Shown one piece after another: positions 23,443 through 34,000 of a DNA stretch of 64,000 nt (positions within the stretch are counted from its first letter, which is position 1; each line of letters opens with the position of its first letter). The notes under the pieces are model-generated. The model was not told the DNA's origin. It did no database searches and worked only from the letters and a program-made list of their open reading frames with translations. The position numbers and the translations under genes are program-made. The stretch is from Brasenia schreberi (lineage: Eukaryota > Streptophyta > Magnoliopsida > Nymphaeales > Cabombaceae), in contig JAYKKT010000089.1 in NCBI GenBank assembly GCA_036023115.1, positions 9,787,001 to 9,851,000 on the forward strand, in the 5' to 3' direction.

Positions 23443-24194
23443 AACAAAAGTTGTTTGGGGCTGTCTTGAATACAATTATGTTCAAGCTTAATAAGCTGAA
23501 GCTGGGCTACCCTTTAATTTCAGAATTTCCTAATGTGAAAAATGAACTCATCACATGACCTGGATCATTTAAATAAATCATAAGAAAAAGTAGAGATAGC
23601 TTTTCTTATGTACATACAAGTTGAATGCACTTTGGAGTAAAGGTGATATCATTGCATTAGTGAGATTAGTGCAACCTTCTTACACGTACATACATACGAA
23701 TCCTGCTATAAATTGTGACCTGATCCAAGACACAATCAATTATTGAATACTTTGGCTTTGATTGATGAACAAGTGAGAAAATAGAACTTGTGTTTGTGAA
23801 AACAAGTCAAAGAAAAAGAAGCAAGCCAACCAATGATAGCGCCGTCTCTTATCATCCATCATTTATCAAGACAATAAAATGATAGTCTCATAGAGTATAT
23901 ACTCCCAAAAGATTTATCATTCCTAACAAAATAAAAGGCTTTTGCCATAAGCAAAGATGAAGCTGAAGCAGTCATAGAAATGATCCCCAACACACTACAA
24001 CGGAAACAACACTAAATCTACTTGGCTTCCATCTTTTGCCCCAGGTACACTTAGCTCGCCCTATTTTGTTGATTCTTAAAACGAAGGAGAGGGTCAGCTC
24101 GACGACAAGTAGATGTTACACTCTAACTCATGGTAGAACATGAGTTTTCTTACTCAGATTGTTCAGAATTTCTACCTGAAAGTAAGTTGTTTTT

Positions 24195-24320
24195 GCACAA
24201 CGAGCAATAGCTACCGGGCTAAGGTGATAACTCACACGTTGAAGGCCATGAGTTCGATACTTCGGGCACACAATTGGCTCCGACTTCCCCATCGTCCCAA
24301 TAAAAGTGGACATGTTTTCG
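24195..24320 (+). mobile_element. tRNA-derived SINE
   Basis: Begins AGCAATAGCTACCGGGCTAA (A-box region), continues through ACTCACACGTTGAAGGCC, then ATGAGTTCGATACTT (B box) and GGCACACAATTGGCTCCGAC, and ends in an A-rich tract. The minus-strand element at 24,580-24,700 has the same parts in the same order, so both belong to one family. Confidence 0.65.
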
Positions 24321-24579
24321 ACCTTTCGGGGTTTCAGATCCAAACATTACTGAGCTAGCTTTCAAGAAATGCTGCGGGTAAGATGTGAAACTTTGTTTTG
24401 ATTGCTTTCTACCCTGATACCACTAATGTAAATGGCTGCTCATTTGAAGAATGGAACAGAGAAAGACTGGCCCTTATTTTTGTTGCTAATTAAGTTATGG
24501 GCTAAAAGTAGTTATAAGACACGATAGATTATTTACTGACCAGAAAGAAGAAGTTTAGAAAATCAAAATCTTCAAAATT

Positions 24580-24700
24580 TTGTTTCAGTACAATGGAGGC
24601 CGAAGCCAGACGCACACTCCTGGGTATCAAACTCATGACGTTCATCTTGTGAGTCGACCCTCTAGCCAGGTGAGCTATTGCTCGTTGTACAAATCTCCCA
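24580..24700 (-). mobile_element. tRNA-derived SINE (opposite orientation)
   Basis: Read on the minus strand: GAGCAATAGCTCACCTGGCT (A box), then AGAGGGTCGACTCACAAG, then ATGAGTTTGATACCC (B box), then TCTGGCTTCGGCCTCC and ATTGTACTGAAAC. It is the best-preserved member seen here. Together with the plus-strand copy at 24.2 kb it forms an inverted pair about 260 bp apart. Confidence 0.68.
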
Positions 24701-24799
24701 ATTTTATCATTCGGGCGAAGACCCTCATTATTAAGAAAAGGGCATATCCCCTACGTGCAGTTGGTTCTCATCGGTTTAGCACCATTCCTAGAGAATGAC

Positions 24800-25269
24800 A
24801 GTAAAGGTGTCAACGGGTCAGGTTTTACACCACAAGTATAAGATCCAACTAATAAATGGAGTTAGGTTTGATTGGTAAGGATCTATACCAAATCCGAGTT
24901 CAAACCAAGCACTTATTAGAATCCGCAAATTTTTCAATATAAAAGTGCTCAAAATATTGCAATTGCAATTAGATCTGCCTTTTAAGATTTGGGTGTTCGA
25001 TTATTCGTGGTAGACATGATAAGAACCAAACCTGGATCTGATACTGGTAGATCCAGAATTTTCAGTAAGGTGGATCATTAATCTGAATTCAATAAGATAC
25101 AACATTAGGTTTTCAATCATGGGATTCATTTTGATAAGTTGAACCTTGCTATTGGGCTTAAATTGGAGGGTGTGAAACCCTGAGCTTTATATGGATATGC
25201 ACTTGCTGATACTGGCATCCTTACCTACCACATGCAGGTAAAAGGTTGCCAAACCCTCGGGACTCATTA

Positions 25270-25270
<1 letters not shown>
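24800..25270. other. Intergenic DNA upstream of the GDSL gene
   Basis: AT-rich, with GGATCTGATAC-like repeat wording but no terminal repeats, coding region or RNA gene that I can support. Confidence 0.45.

Positions 25271-25272
<2 letters not shown>

Positions 25273-25353
<81 letters not shown>
25273..25353. repeat. (TC)n microsatellite in the GDSL promoter region
   Basis: About 40 uninterrupted CT units, ending 70 bp before the TATA box of the GDSL lipase gene. CT-rich tracts close to plant promoters can affect expression, but that role is only inferred here. Confidence 0.92.
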
Positions 25354-25355
<2 letters not shown>

Positions 25356-25422
25356 GTGTGTACACAGAAAGAGCTGCACATTGGACGACTGAAATTTTTG
25401 GCTGTATTTAGTTATCTCCCTC

Positions 25423-25429
25423 TATATAA
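25423..25429 (+). promoter_or_regulatory. TATA box of the GDSL lipase gene
   Basis: TATATAA lies 53 bp before the ATG at 25,482. Transcription would start about 30 bp downstream, giving a very short 5' leader. Confidence 0.65.
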
Positions 25430-25481
25430 GAGTACAAGGTAGTAAATCTTTCTGATAGACAACTCCGGCGTCCTCTCTAAG

Positions 25482-28400
25482 ATGATGGAGTGGTCTCTAA
25501 TTAAAATCTCGAACACCCATCAAGAGCTTCTCTTCCTTCTGCTGCTAGTGTTTCATGGTGTCTCTTTATCACAGTCTCTGCAAAACCCTCACAATGTCTC
25601 TGCGTTTTCTGCGTTGGGCGACTCGAGTGCGGATACGGGTAACAATAATTACATACCAACTACATTCAAGAGCAATATCCCCCCATATGGCAGAGATTTC
25701 ATTGATCATATTCCCACCGGAAGGTTTACAAATGGAAAGATTACGTTCTCCTAATTCTGTCTATTGTTCAACTTTCAATATTATTCGTTTGTTTGGTTGT
25801 CCCTGGTTTGTGTTCCATTAACGATTGCATCCGGACGAGGTTTTATCCCTGTATCATTTTCATGAATATATCGTTGTCTGATCTTATGGTTTTGTTGAAA
25901 GAGTGCAGTTTCATACTTGGGACTTAAGGAGACGATTCCTCCCTACTTGGATTTCACTCTTAGCGACGAGGAGCTGCTGACCGGAGTAAATTTTGCATCT
26001 GCTGGTTCTGGTTTCGATCCTCTAACAGCAAAGATCGGTGTAACTCTCTCTCTCTCATATATATTATATGTATATGTAAGTATATGTGTGTGTGTGTATA
26101 TATATATGTGTGTGTGTGTGCATTATATATACCCCCCCCCCCCCCCCATATATGTATATATATATATATATATATTTATTTATTTATTTATTATTTTTAT
26201 TTATTATTTTTATTTTTTTTCTACTGTAAATCTCTTACGTTAGCACCTCGCCCCCAAGTCAGGACTTTACAATACTACTGGAATTCGAAGTTTCTCCGTA
26301 TTGTTTATGTATTGATACTCACTTTATGAATGTGGCATTTTACGGCTGATGCAAAGGCTCAAGTAATGGAACTGGGTGGTTAGAACTGCCGGTTCTAGTC
26401 CCATTTCATAAGTTTTCTTTTATCTTTTCCTCTCCTTTTTTCTGGTTTTTGGTTAAGATCGGAACCAGCGGTTACGGTTAATGGTTTAAGGCAAACCAGA
26501 ACGGGCCCAGTCTATGTCCATGTGAGTAATTCGGTGTGGATCATAAAGTGATGTTGATGGGAGTTGGATGGTCATAAAATGGTGAGATTCTTTTGTGATC
26601 TCATGAACCATGTGGGACCTATGTTACTTAAGCTATGCCAAATAGGACACGAGAAGAAGCATCACTTCTTTATAATGTTTCCTTCCAACTAATGCACAAA
26701 AGGACAGGACACGTTACCAAGCTGAATTTTATGTGTGTCATGCCGGTGGCCTTTACAGCAACCACATATTGAACAATTTAATTCTAACATTTCCTTCTTC
26801 ACTTTTAAAAATCGCTTTGATAATTTAGCCAAGTTAGGGCCTGGCCTGGTAGTTTTACACCGCCAGCGGTGCAACTAAGCTTGACCAGCCAGGTGGGGTT
26901 CGATGAAACGGTCACAAAACTCCTCTTTTCTACTGGTATTCAAGGATGTGTGATGATCATCCTGTTACATGATATAGCTATGTTATGCATTCAGGGTGTG
27001 ATACCAGTATGGAAGCAAGTGGACTACATGGAAGAGTGCATTTCTAGAATTGGGAACACCATCGGAAAGGCTACTGCAGCGAGTCTCATACAAGAATCGG
27101 GGGTGCTCGTATCGGCCGGAGCCAACGATTTTATCCTTAATTACTTTGTTCTACCTGTGAGAAATCTGAGCCTCACTGTGGAGGAATACCAGGACTTTGT
27201 GCTGGATCAACTGAGTGAAAACCTTCAGGTACCAATACTACAACAAAGTTCACTTTTAGTGACGGCGTTTTGGGTGGCGTTTGGCACTTTTAGTGGGAGA
27301 AGAGTCTGTGGCGATTGATATTATACTTGTGGTATTATTCATTATTTGTTACTTGTTAGAAAGGTTCACAAGTTGAAATCATGAGTTCGATACCTACAGC
27401 GTGCAACTGGCTTCAGCATCCCAATTATAACAAAAAAAGAGAATTTGTGACTAAAATTTGGATCAGAGATACCTCTTATTCTTAAAGTGTCATAAGTTTC
27501 CATTTAACGCCATCTCAACTACATATTGGCACGGGCTACAACCAAGAAAGTTGGTGAAATACCAAAACGAAAAGTTTGGTTGTCACAAAGCACAATAATA
27601 AAGCACCTAGGGCGTTAGCTCAACGGCAGGGTGCTTCAGCACCGATGCTGCTGGTGGGGAGTTCGACTCCTGAGGGTGCATGTCTGCATAGGGGTGTTCA
27701 CGGTTCTGTATTAGTCTCAACCTCGAACTGAACTGTTGGTTTAGAACCGAACCAAACCATGACATATTCGGAATTCGGTTCTAAACTACTGTTATATATT
27801 TTCACATTTTATATGTATATATAAACTTTATACATATATTTATATGTATATAAACTTTATATATAATGGTTTGGTTCGGTTTCAGCAGTAGAATCGAAAA
27901 CCAAACCAAACTACCATTTCGATTCGGTTTTAGCCATTCCATGGACACTCCTATGTGTGTGTGTTTTAGGCTCCTGCCTCCATTTGTAACAACAAAAGAG
28001 AAATAAAGCGGCAATAAAGGAGGCTTTTACTGGTTTTGGCAACAAAAGCATGGTGACCAGACGCCACTTATTCTTAGCCAAAGCTTGGCCCTGTATTAAT
28101 TGGCAATCAAGGCTTGGCGGATACTATGGAAAATTTTACCGCACTACCCTTAATTTAGAGCAGGAAGAAGTGGGTGCCCGATTTGATGCCTGAACTTTTC
28201 GTATGATCCATTTCCTTCTAATTCTCCTTTCATCTCATGGGAATTAATCAGTTCAACTTGCAACTCCATCCATCCAAACCCATATTCACATTTTGTTTTG
28301 ATCACAACGGGAGGCTGAAGCAGGGTATACATAGCTGAACTAGCAGCCAACATCACGCGAGTCGAGAGCCCTGTGAAGTGTGCTAATGCTATGAGGGAAA

Positions 28401-29896
28401 CCCGGGCCCATTCACTTGTGAGTCGACCCCCTAGCCAAGTGAACTACTTCTCATGTTGGTTGGTTTGGTCAGGTTGTACCATCCGGTGTGCGAATGAAAA
28501 TTAGTTGATTTTATATGAACTTTCCAGTCACCCAAGTATGGTGCATAATCAAAATTTGTGAGATTTGAAAAATAATAGCTGAGGAAGTTACATTATGAAC
28601 TAACATCGTATTCCAATGATCTAAAATTATTTCTGCTCGATAGAATCGTTGAACAAGATGGTGCAATTAGTTTTCCAAGAAATGATTACCAATATCATAA
28701 ATTTTGTATAAATACTTACGTGAAAACGTTTTAAATGTAAACATAACATTGCTGATTGTGAACCCTTTCCGTTAACCGTCTCTAGCAACTATGGGTTGGA
28801 ATTGTAAAGCTCCAATGTTGGGACCTCGGCCCCCAGGGCCCATATAGGCCATTGACATGAGAAGTCACAACCCTTCTTTGTTAACTGCCATTGTCTTTCA
28901 CTACTTGCTTCTTGAGGGGAAAAAAGGACTCCGGACTCATGATCTCTAGAACAAGTATTACCACTGATATGATGTGCACTGCTTTGATTTATATAACCGA
29001 ATGATCAAGGTGATTGTCTCTTGCAGAGATTATATGATCTTGGAATTCGAAGGTTCATCATCCTGGGAATAGCACCAATAGGTTGCTTACCTGCACAAAT
29101 AACTCTTTATGCAGATACTCTAGACAGATCCGGCATTCGGGATCTGAACTTGGTAGCAGAACAATACAACAAGAAGTTGCAAGCAATGTTGGAAAGAGTG
29201 ACTGTAGAAAAGCTTCTCGGTGCAAAGATTGCTTATGGGGATGCTTACAATTCCTTCCTTGATTTGGTGAAAGATCCTCAAAAATTTGGTGTCTATCATA
29301 TGATAAGACATTTTATTTACTCAAGAGCACTATACTTTAAATAAAGTTGCATATCTTAAAATTGAATATCTATATTTAATGACCACAGCTTCTTTTACTT
29401 ATAAGACCTGGGAAAAGAAGATAAGCAGTCCCTAGTTTTTTGGTACGCGCACACAAACACACATATTGCACTCCGAGTAGAACAATTTCCATTATTACAT
29501 GCTCTATTTATATGCAGATAATCATGTTATGCACGGATGCTGCAGAAACCAAAAATATTCCATGTGTGAAGATTCTGACTAAAAACTTCTCTACTCTTTT
29601 CTATACGTGTGTGCACGCGCCTGTGTGCGCGCACGTCTTATACACTACACACAATTACTTGTTTAATGGATGGGTGTTAAATATATGGTATGTTTTGCCC
29701 TTCAGGTTTCGAGGATACAACAAGAGGCTGCTGTGGAACAGGTCTACTTGAGACAGGTCCTTTCTGCAATCCATTCACTGTTACTTGCATTGATGCATCA
29801 TCATACGTCTTTTGGGATTCGGTTCATCCTACCCAAGAGGTTTATCGTGTATTAGCAGATTCCCTATTCAAGCAGATTCTTCAGGTTCTTCTATAA
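25482..29896 (+). CDS. GDSL esterase/lipase, five exons
   Basis: Predicted 361-residue SGNH/GDSL hydrolase, normal length for the plant family. Exons: 25,482-25,744; 25,904-26,039; 26,995-27,228; 29,027-29,288; 29,706-29,896. A hydrophobic leader (residues about 16-30) indicates secretion. Block I is LGDSSADTGNN with nucleophile Ser48, block II NFASAGSG (about 117-124), block III GAND (175-178) and block V DSVHP with Asp336 and His339. The catalytic triad and oxyanion residues are therefore present. Such enzymes cleave ester bonds in lipids, cutin precursors or acetylated wall polymers; the substrate cannot be told from sequence. The exon 1/2 joint is the weak point: the only usable donor (AC|GTTCTC) leaves the NGK...SYLG stretch about three residues shorter than usual. 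The other introns have clear GT...AG borders. Confidence 0.9.
26047..26222. repeat. Microsatellite cluster in GDSL intron 2
   Basis: CT, TA, TG, a run of about 16 C, TA, then TTTA and T-rich repeats begin within 10 bp of the exon 2 donor site. The open frames across it are repeat translation only. Confidence 0.9.
27355..27440 (+). repeat. SINE 3' half in GDSL intron 3
   Basis: Contains ATGAGTTCGATACCT (B box), AGCGTGCAACTGGCTTCAGC and ATCCCAATTATAAC before an A run. These match the second half of the SINE family at 24.2-24.7 kb. The A-box end is degraded. Confidence 0.55.
27603..27688 (+). mobile_element. tRNA-like SINE head in GDSL intron 3
   Basis: GGCGTTAGCTCAACGGCAGG fits a pol III A box, and GGAGTTCGACTCC about 45 bp later fits a B box. 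It cannot fold as a true tRNA. The hAT MITE begins directly after it. Confidence 0.6.
27689..27953. mobile_element. hAT-type MITE, 265 bp, in GDSL intron 3
   Basis: The left end TAGGGGTGTTCACGG and the right end (reverse complement TAGGAGTGTCCATGG) form imperfect terminal inverted repeats like those of the 9,378-9,946 element. Internal GGTTTGGTTCGGTT motifs and their complements allow folding. The flanking 8 bp (TGTCTGCA and TGTGTGTG) agree only partly, so the target duplication is not proven. Confidence 0.62.
28285..28460 (-). mobile_element. tRNA-derived SINE in GDSL intron 3
   Basis: Minus-strand order: GTAGTTCACTTGGCTAGGGG (A-box region), GTCGACTCACAAG, a diverged middle, and CTGCTTCAGCCTCCC followed by TTGTGATCAAAAC. 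It is longer and more diverged than the 24.6-kb copy. Confidence 0.55.
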
Positions 29897-31056
29897 ACTG
29901 AATTTTCTTCTTTTTTCTGATGTTAACCATCTTCATATTGGCCTTATTCTGAAAGGACCATAACTAGCCGCAGAATTATAAGAGCAGTTATGTTAATCCA
30001 TAAAGGTTAACAATTGATCCATCTGAAATATTCACTTTTGTGAAATTGAGAGAGTAAAGTTTGCATATGCCAACATCCTCTGTGAAGTGTGAAATAAATG
30101 TAACTATAATAAATGCTACTTTTGTCCGATGTGTGTGACAGCAGTTGTTGCTGTTATTGTATGCGAGTTTGTCACTTGTGTGTGCGCGTCAGTTGTTTGT
30201 TTGTGAGTGTGCGCACATCAGTTGTTTGTTTGCGTGTGTATGTGTGTGCTGACGATGCAGAGCTATTAAAAGTATGTTTGCATGTGACAGCAGTTGTTTG
30301 TTTATGACGAGTTTCACTTGTTATGTTTGTGAGTGTCCATATTTCATTAAATAATCTTATAAGTCAAGTCATTACGTCTCTCCTAGAATTTTTCATACGT
30401 CCATAGAAATATTGTTTGGTCCTACTAATTTACCAACCTTCGTATGTTCAAGAATCACTTTAACTTTGTTCCTTTGAATACGTCAATAAAAATTGTAGTT
30501 TATATACTCTTTAAATTTGGTTAGTTCTCCTAAACTAATTCTAGTATTATATTTTCATTAAAAAGCTTATGAAAATAATTTTTCCAAACATTACTACTCC
30601 AACATAATTTTGATTTCTCTTGAAAACCTTGATATGGGATTTTCTTTTTGAGGTCAATGATATGAGATTCATTTTTCCATTGTTTATGTGGACGATCTAG
30701 TTAGATTTCAGACAAGGTTAATCAACCATTAATGGTTGGGGATAACAACTATGCCTTAATGGGTAAATTTATCACTGAAGCTGATAAAACAAGATATTTT
30801 TATTAACAACTTTCATAATTGAAGCAGAAAGAAGAGGAAAATGGAACTTCTGTCTTACATATATCCCGTAATGATACGGCTTCGTATTTTATAACTTACA
30901 AAAAGAATGACCTCATGTCTATCTTTATGATCTCCGATATATTCTCCCACCTTCTAAGAAAAATTGAAACGTTACAGTTGGTGCAAGACTAGAGTCTGAG
31001 CAGTGAATACCTCACGATAAAAGGAAATGATAGCTTCAAGTCCGTCATAGACGTAA
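29897..31056. other. Space between the convergent GDSL and TypA genes
   Basis: Must contain both 3' UTRs. A TG-rich stretch covers 30,128-30,330, the LINE fragment is at 30,337-30,588, and the rest is AT-rich without coding signs. Confidence 0.6.
30337..30588 (-). mobile_element. RTE-type LINE fragment (reverse-transcriptase start)
   Basis: The stretch runs from TCATTAAATAATCTTATAAG through TTTGAATACGTC to ATTAAAAAGCTTATGAAAAT. It follows the minus-strand LINE at about 60,030-60,265 base for base, apart from many substitutions. It lacks both ends and all motifs. It lies between the convergent GDSL and TypA genes and is one of the oldest copies here. Confidence 0.7.
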
Positions 31057-34000
31057 CTAATCTTTGGCTTTATGTCGCATCACTTTTCGCTTGTTGGCAT
31101 CAAGATATCTCTTCCTCAAGCGGATGGTCTTTGGAGTAACCTGCCTCATACACAAGTTTGGTTTTAAATTGACAGGAAACCCATGAACAGCAAAAAGAAA
31201 GGAAGCAAATTTTGATTGTTGAAAAGCAAAACTTGCCTCGATGAGCTCATCCGCTGCAACATAGCCAATAGCTTCTTCAAGAGTCATCTAGAAAATTATT
31301 TGAATCAAACAGCAAATTAGGAAGTCAAAGTAATCAATGCTAGCAATTGCCTGGGGAAGACAAGAAGCCACAATTTCAAAAACAAGTTCAACAAAATAGC
31401 CACAAACGACTTGGATCAAGCTGCAGTGAAAGAGATTAACTAGGCTCACAAGAATTATTGTGAACCACAAAAGCTGGTAATAACATATGATGCATACTGG
31501 ATTAACAGTGCCAAATGACATGACCAGTGGACAAGGTACAAAGATCATGAAGTATCCATATAGTTCTTTAACAACAGAGTGTCAGTTTTCATTCAAAAAC
31601 AAGATCTATAAAACAGTCACAAACGACATGGATTGAATTGCAGCGAAAGAGAATAACTAGGCTAACAAGAATTATTCTGAACCATAAAAGCTGGTAATAA
31701 CGTATGATGCATACTGGATAACAGCCCCAAATGACATGACCAGTGGAAATGTACAAAGATCATGAAGTATCCATGTTACACGGGTGCGGGTACGGGATAC
31801 GGCAAATTTCAAAAAATTTGGGTGCGACATGGTTAGGATATATAATATTATATATTATATATAATATTCAAGCTACAACAAGTGAGACATCAATTAACAT
31901 AAGTATATGACAATAGCAAGTACACAACTTTATATTAAAGCAAAACACATAAACCGTAAACAACTACTAATTTCATCATAATACACAAATCAATCTTTCA
32001 CTATCCGGACCCATTTATCCAAAAAGGCCCGAACTTCAAAATCGATACCAGATTTTGAAGCGTAAAATATCCAAACAAAAGGAAGCGAAGAAGGTCCGCG
32101 TTGACATATTTTTCTACGTTCATTGGCGGAGTTTCATGGGAGATGATGGAAGACAAGCTAAAGGAGCATTTTGGAAACTATGGCGAGGTAACTCAGGTGG
32201 TCATCATGGGAGATAAGGTCACAAGTCGATTAAGAGGCTTCGATTTCATCATCTTCACGGATTGCTCCCCCTTTGATCGGGTTCTCCAATAGACAGTAGA
32301 ACCGTGAGTTACAAAAAAAAAATGTTGCACCGACAATGTGTCGGTGTCGATATTGGTGTCGCACCCGTGTCGAGGTTGACATTTCACCTCTTAGAAGTGT
32401 TTGTGTGACTTAGGTATCCACATAGTTCTTTCAAAACAGCGTGTCAGTTTACAGAAAATATGCATGCTATGTTGTACACAAACATAAACGAAGAAACTTT
32501 TACTTCAAGTAACATCTATGGTAAAAAAAAAATAGATGTTAGTTAGAAGAATATACCAGGCGAGGAGGCGCCAGCCGCACGTTTTCATCCTTGCCAGCTG
32601 CACGTACATTAGTTAACTCCTTTGCCTTTGCAGGGTTAACCTGCATTCGTCATAGTGCAGAGAATTATGACTGATCATGTGGATGTGCACGAGTTTATTC
32701 ATCTAATGGAGTATCATTTCCTTACATCAAGATCAGTGTCCCGCGAGTGCTCACCAACAATCATCCCTTCATAAGTCTTCACCAGCAAGAATCAATATGG
32801 ACTTGTCAGTATACCTATTACCTTTCTTTAAGGATCCTTCAGGGGAAAAAAGTGTCAGGGAAAGAATACCTCCATGCCAGGTGTAACAAACAGAGTTCCA
32901 CGAGGCTCTAAACTCATGAGTGAATGTGCGGTTATGGCTCCATTGCCAACCGACACCTGTGCAAGCAACCAAAAAAACAGATATATGTTGATCTTTCATT
33001 CATCGCTTGCTCATGAAGGTGAGATAGCTTATGCAGTGCAAGAATGTTGCTACATTCATAACAATCAAGAAATGGAGAGAATTTACTATCATTACTTAAA
33101 TTTTGAAATAGCTGACCCCGTCTAGTATGGGAAAAGGCTTAGTTGTTGTTTGTTTGTTTACTTAAATTTTGAAATATTGAGGGTTCAAGTGTTCAATAAC
33201 ACAACAAAAGAAAGCTGAAATTCCAAGAACAATTTGGAGGTATTGGCTTGCAACATTGAAGCTGGGTCAGACTCGGATCTTGTCAAAACAGAAGAAAAGG
33301 CATACCAGCACTCCCTTCCTGACATTTCCAAGTGGTCCTCTGTGTTTTGAGTACGCTGTCATGATGGAAGAAAAATTGGAAAAGCCATTATCATGAGTAC
33401 TGGATCCAAGTTTCATTTGGGTTATCAAAAAATGCATATTTTGATCACAAAACCAGCAAACTTAAATCCAAAATTAGACATAAAGCAAAGATAAGAACAA
33501 TCTATGCTCATTGGTGAGAGATTTCTTGAATTTCTCCTTCACCAAGAGTGCTAACATCTTAGTAATTCTTTTTTTTCAGGTGGTTAAACAGCCATTTTCT
33601 TTTGGCCCTCCTCAAGGAGGGACAGCTTTGACTAGTCTTTACTAAACATTTCATGTGATATAGCGCTTGGTTGATGGTGATGGAAGTACATCATGAATCC
33701 AGTAGGTGGGTACCCAAAATCAAAAGCAAGAAGATTTTTAAGCGCATGCAAGATTCATGTGCAAGCAAGAAAAAAAATTTAATGATGAAGAAGACAAGCA
33801 TAGTGGGCATCTAACTGAATGCAACGTAGACATGCTACAAACATGTCTATATCTGTGATGTTTTCTGATGTAACTCAGCAAGATCACAAGTAAATTCTCA
33901 GTCGTATTACATTGCATTCAATTGGCTTTTAATCCCAAATACATATCTTGCGCACTTAACCAGCATATATCTGAAGTCAACTAGATTCTGAACAGCAAGT

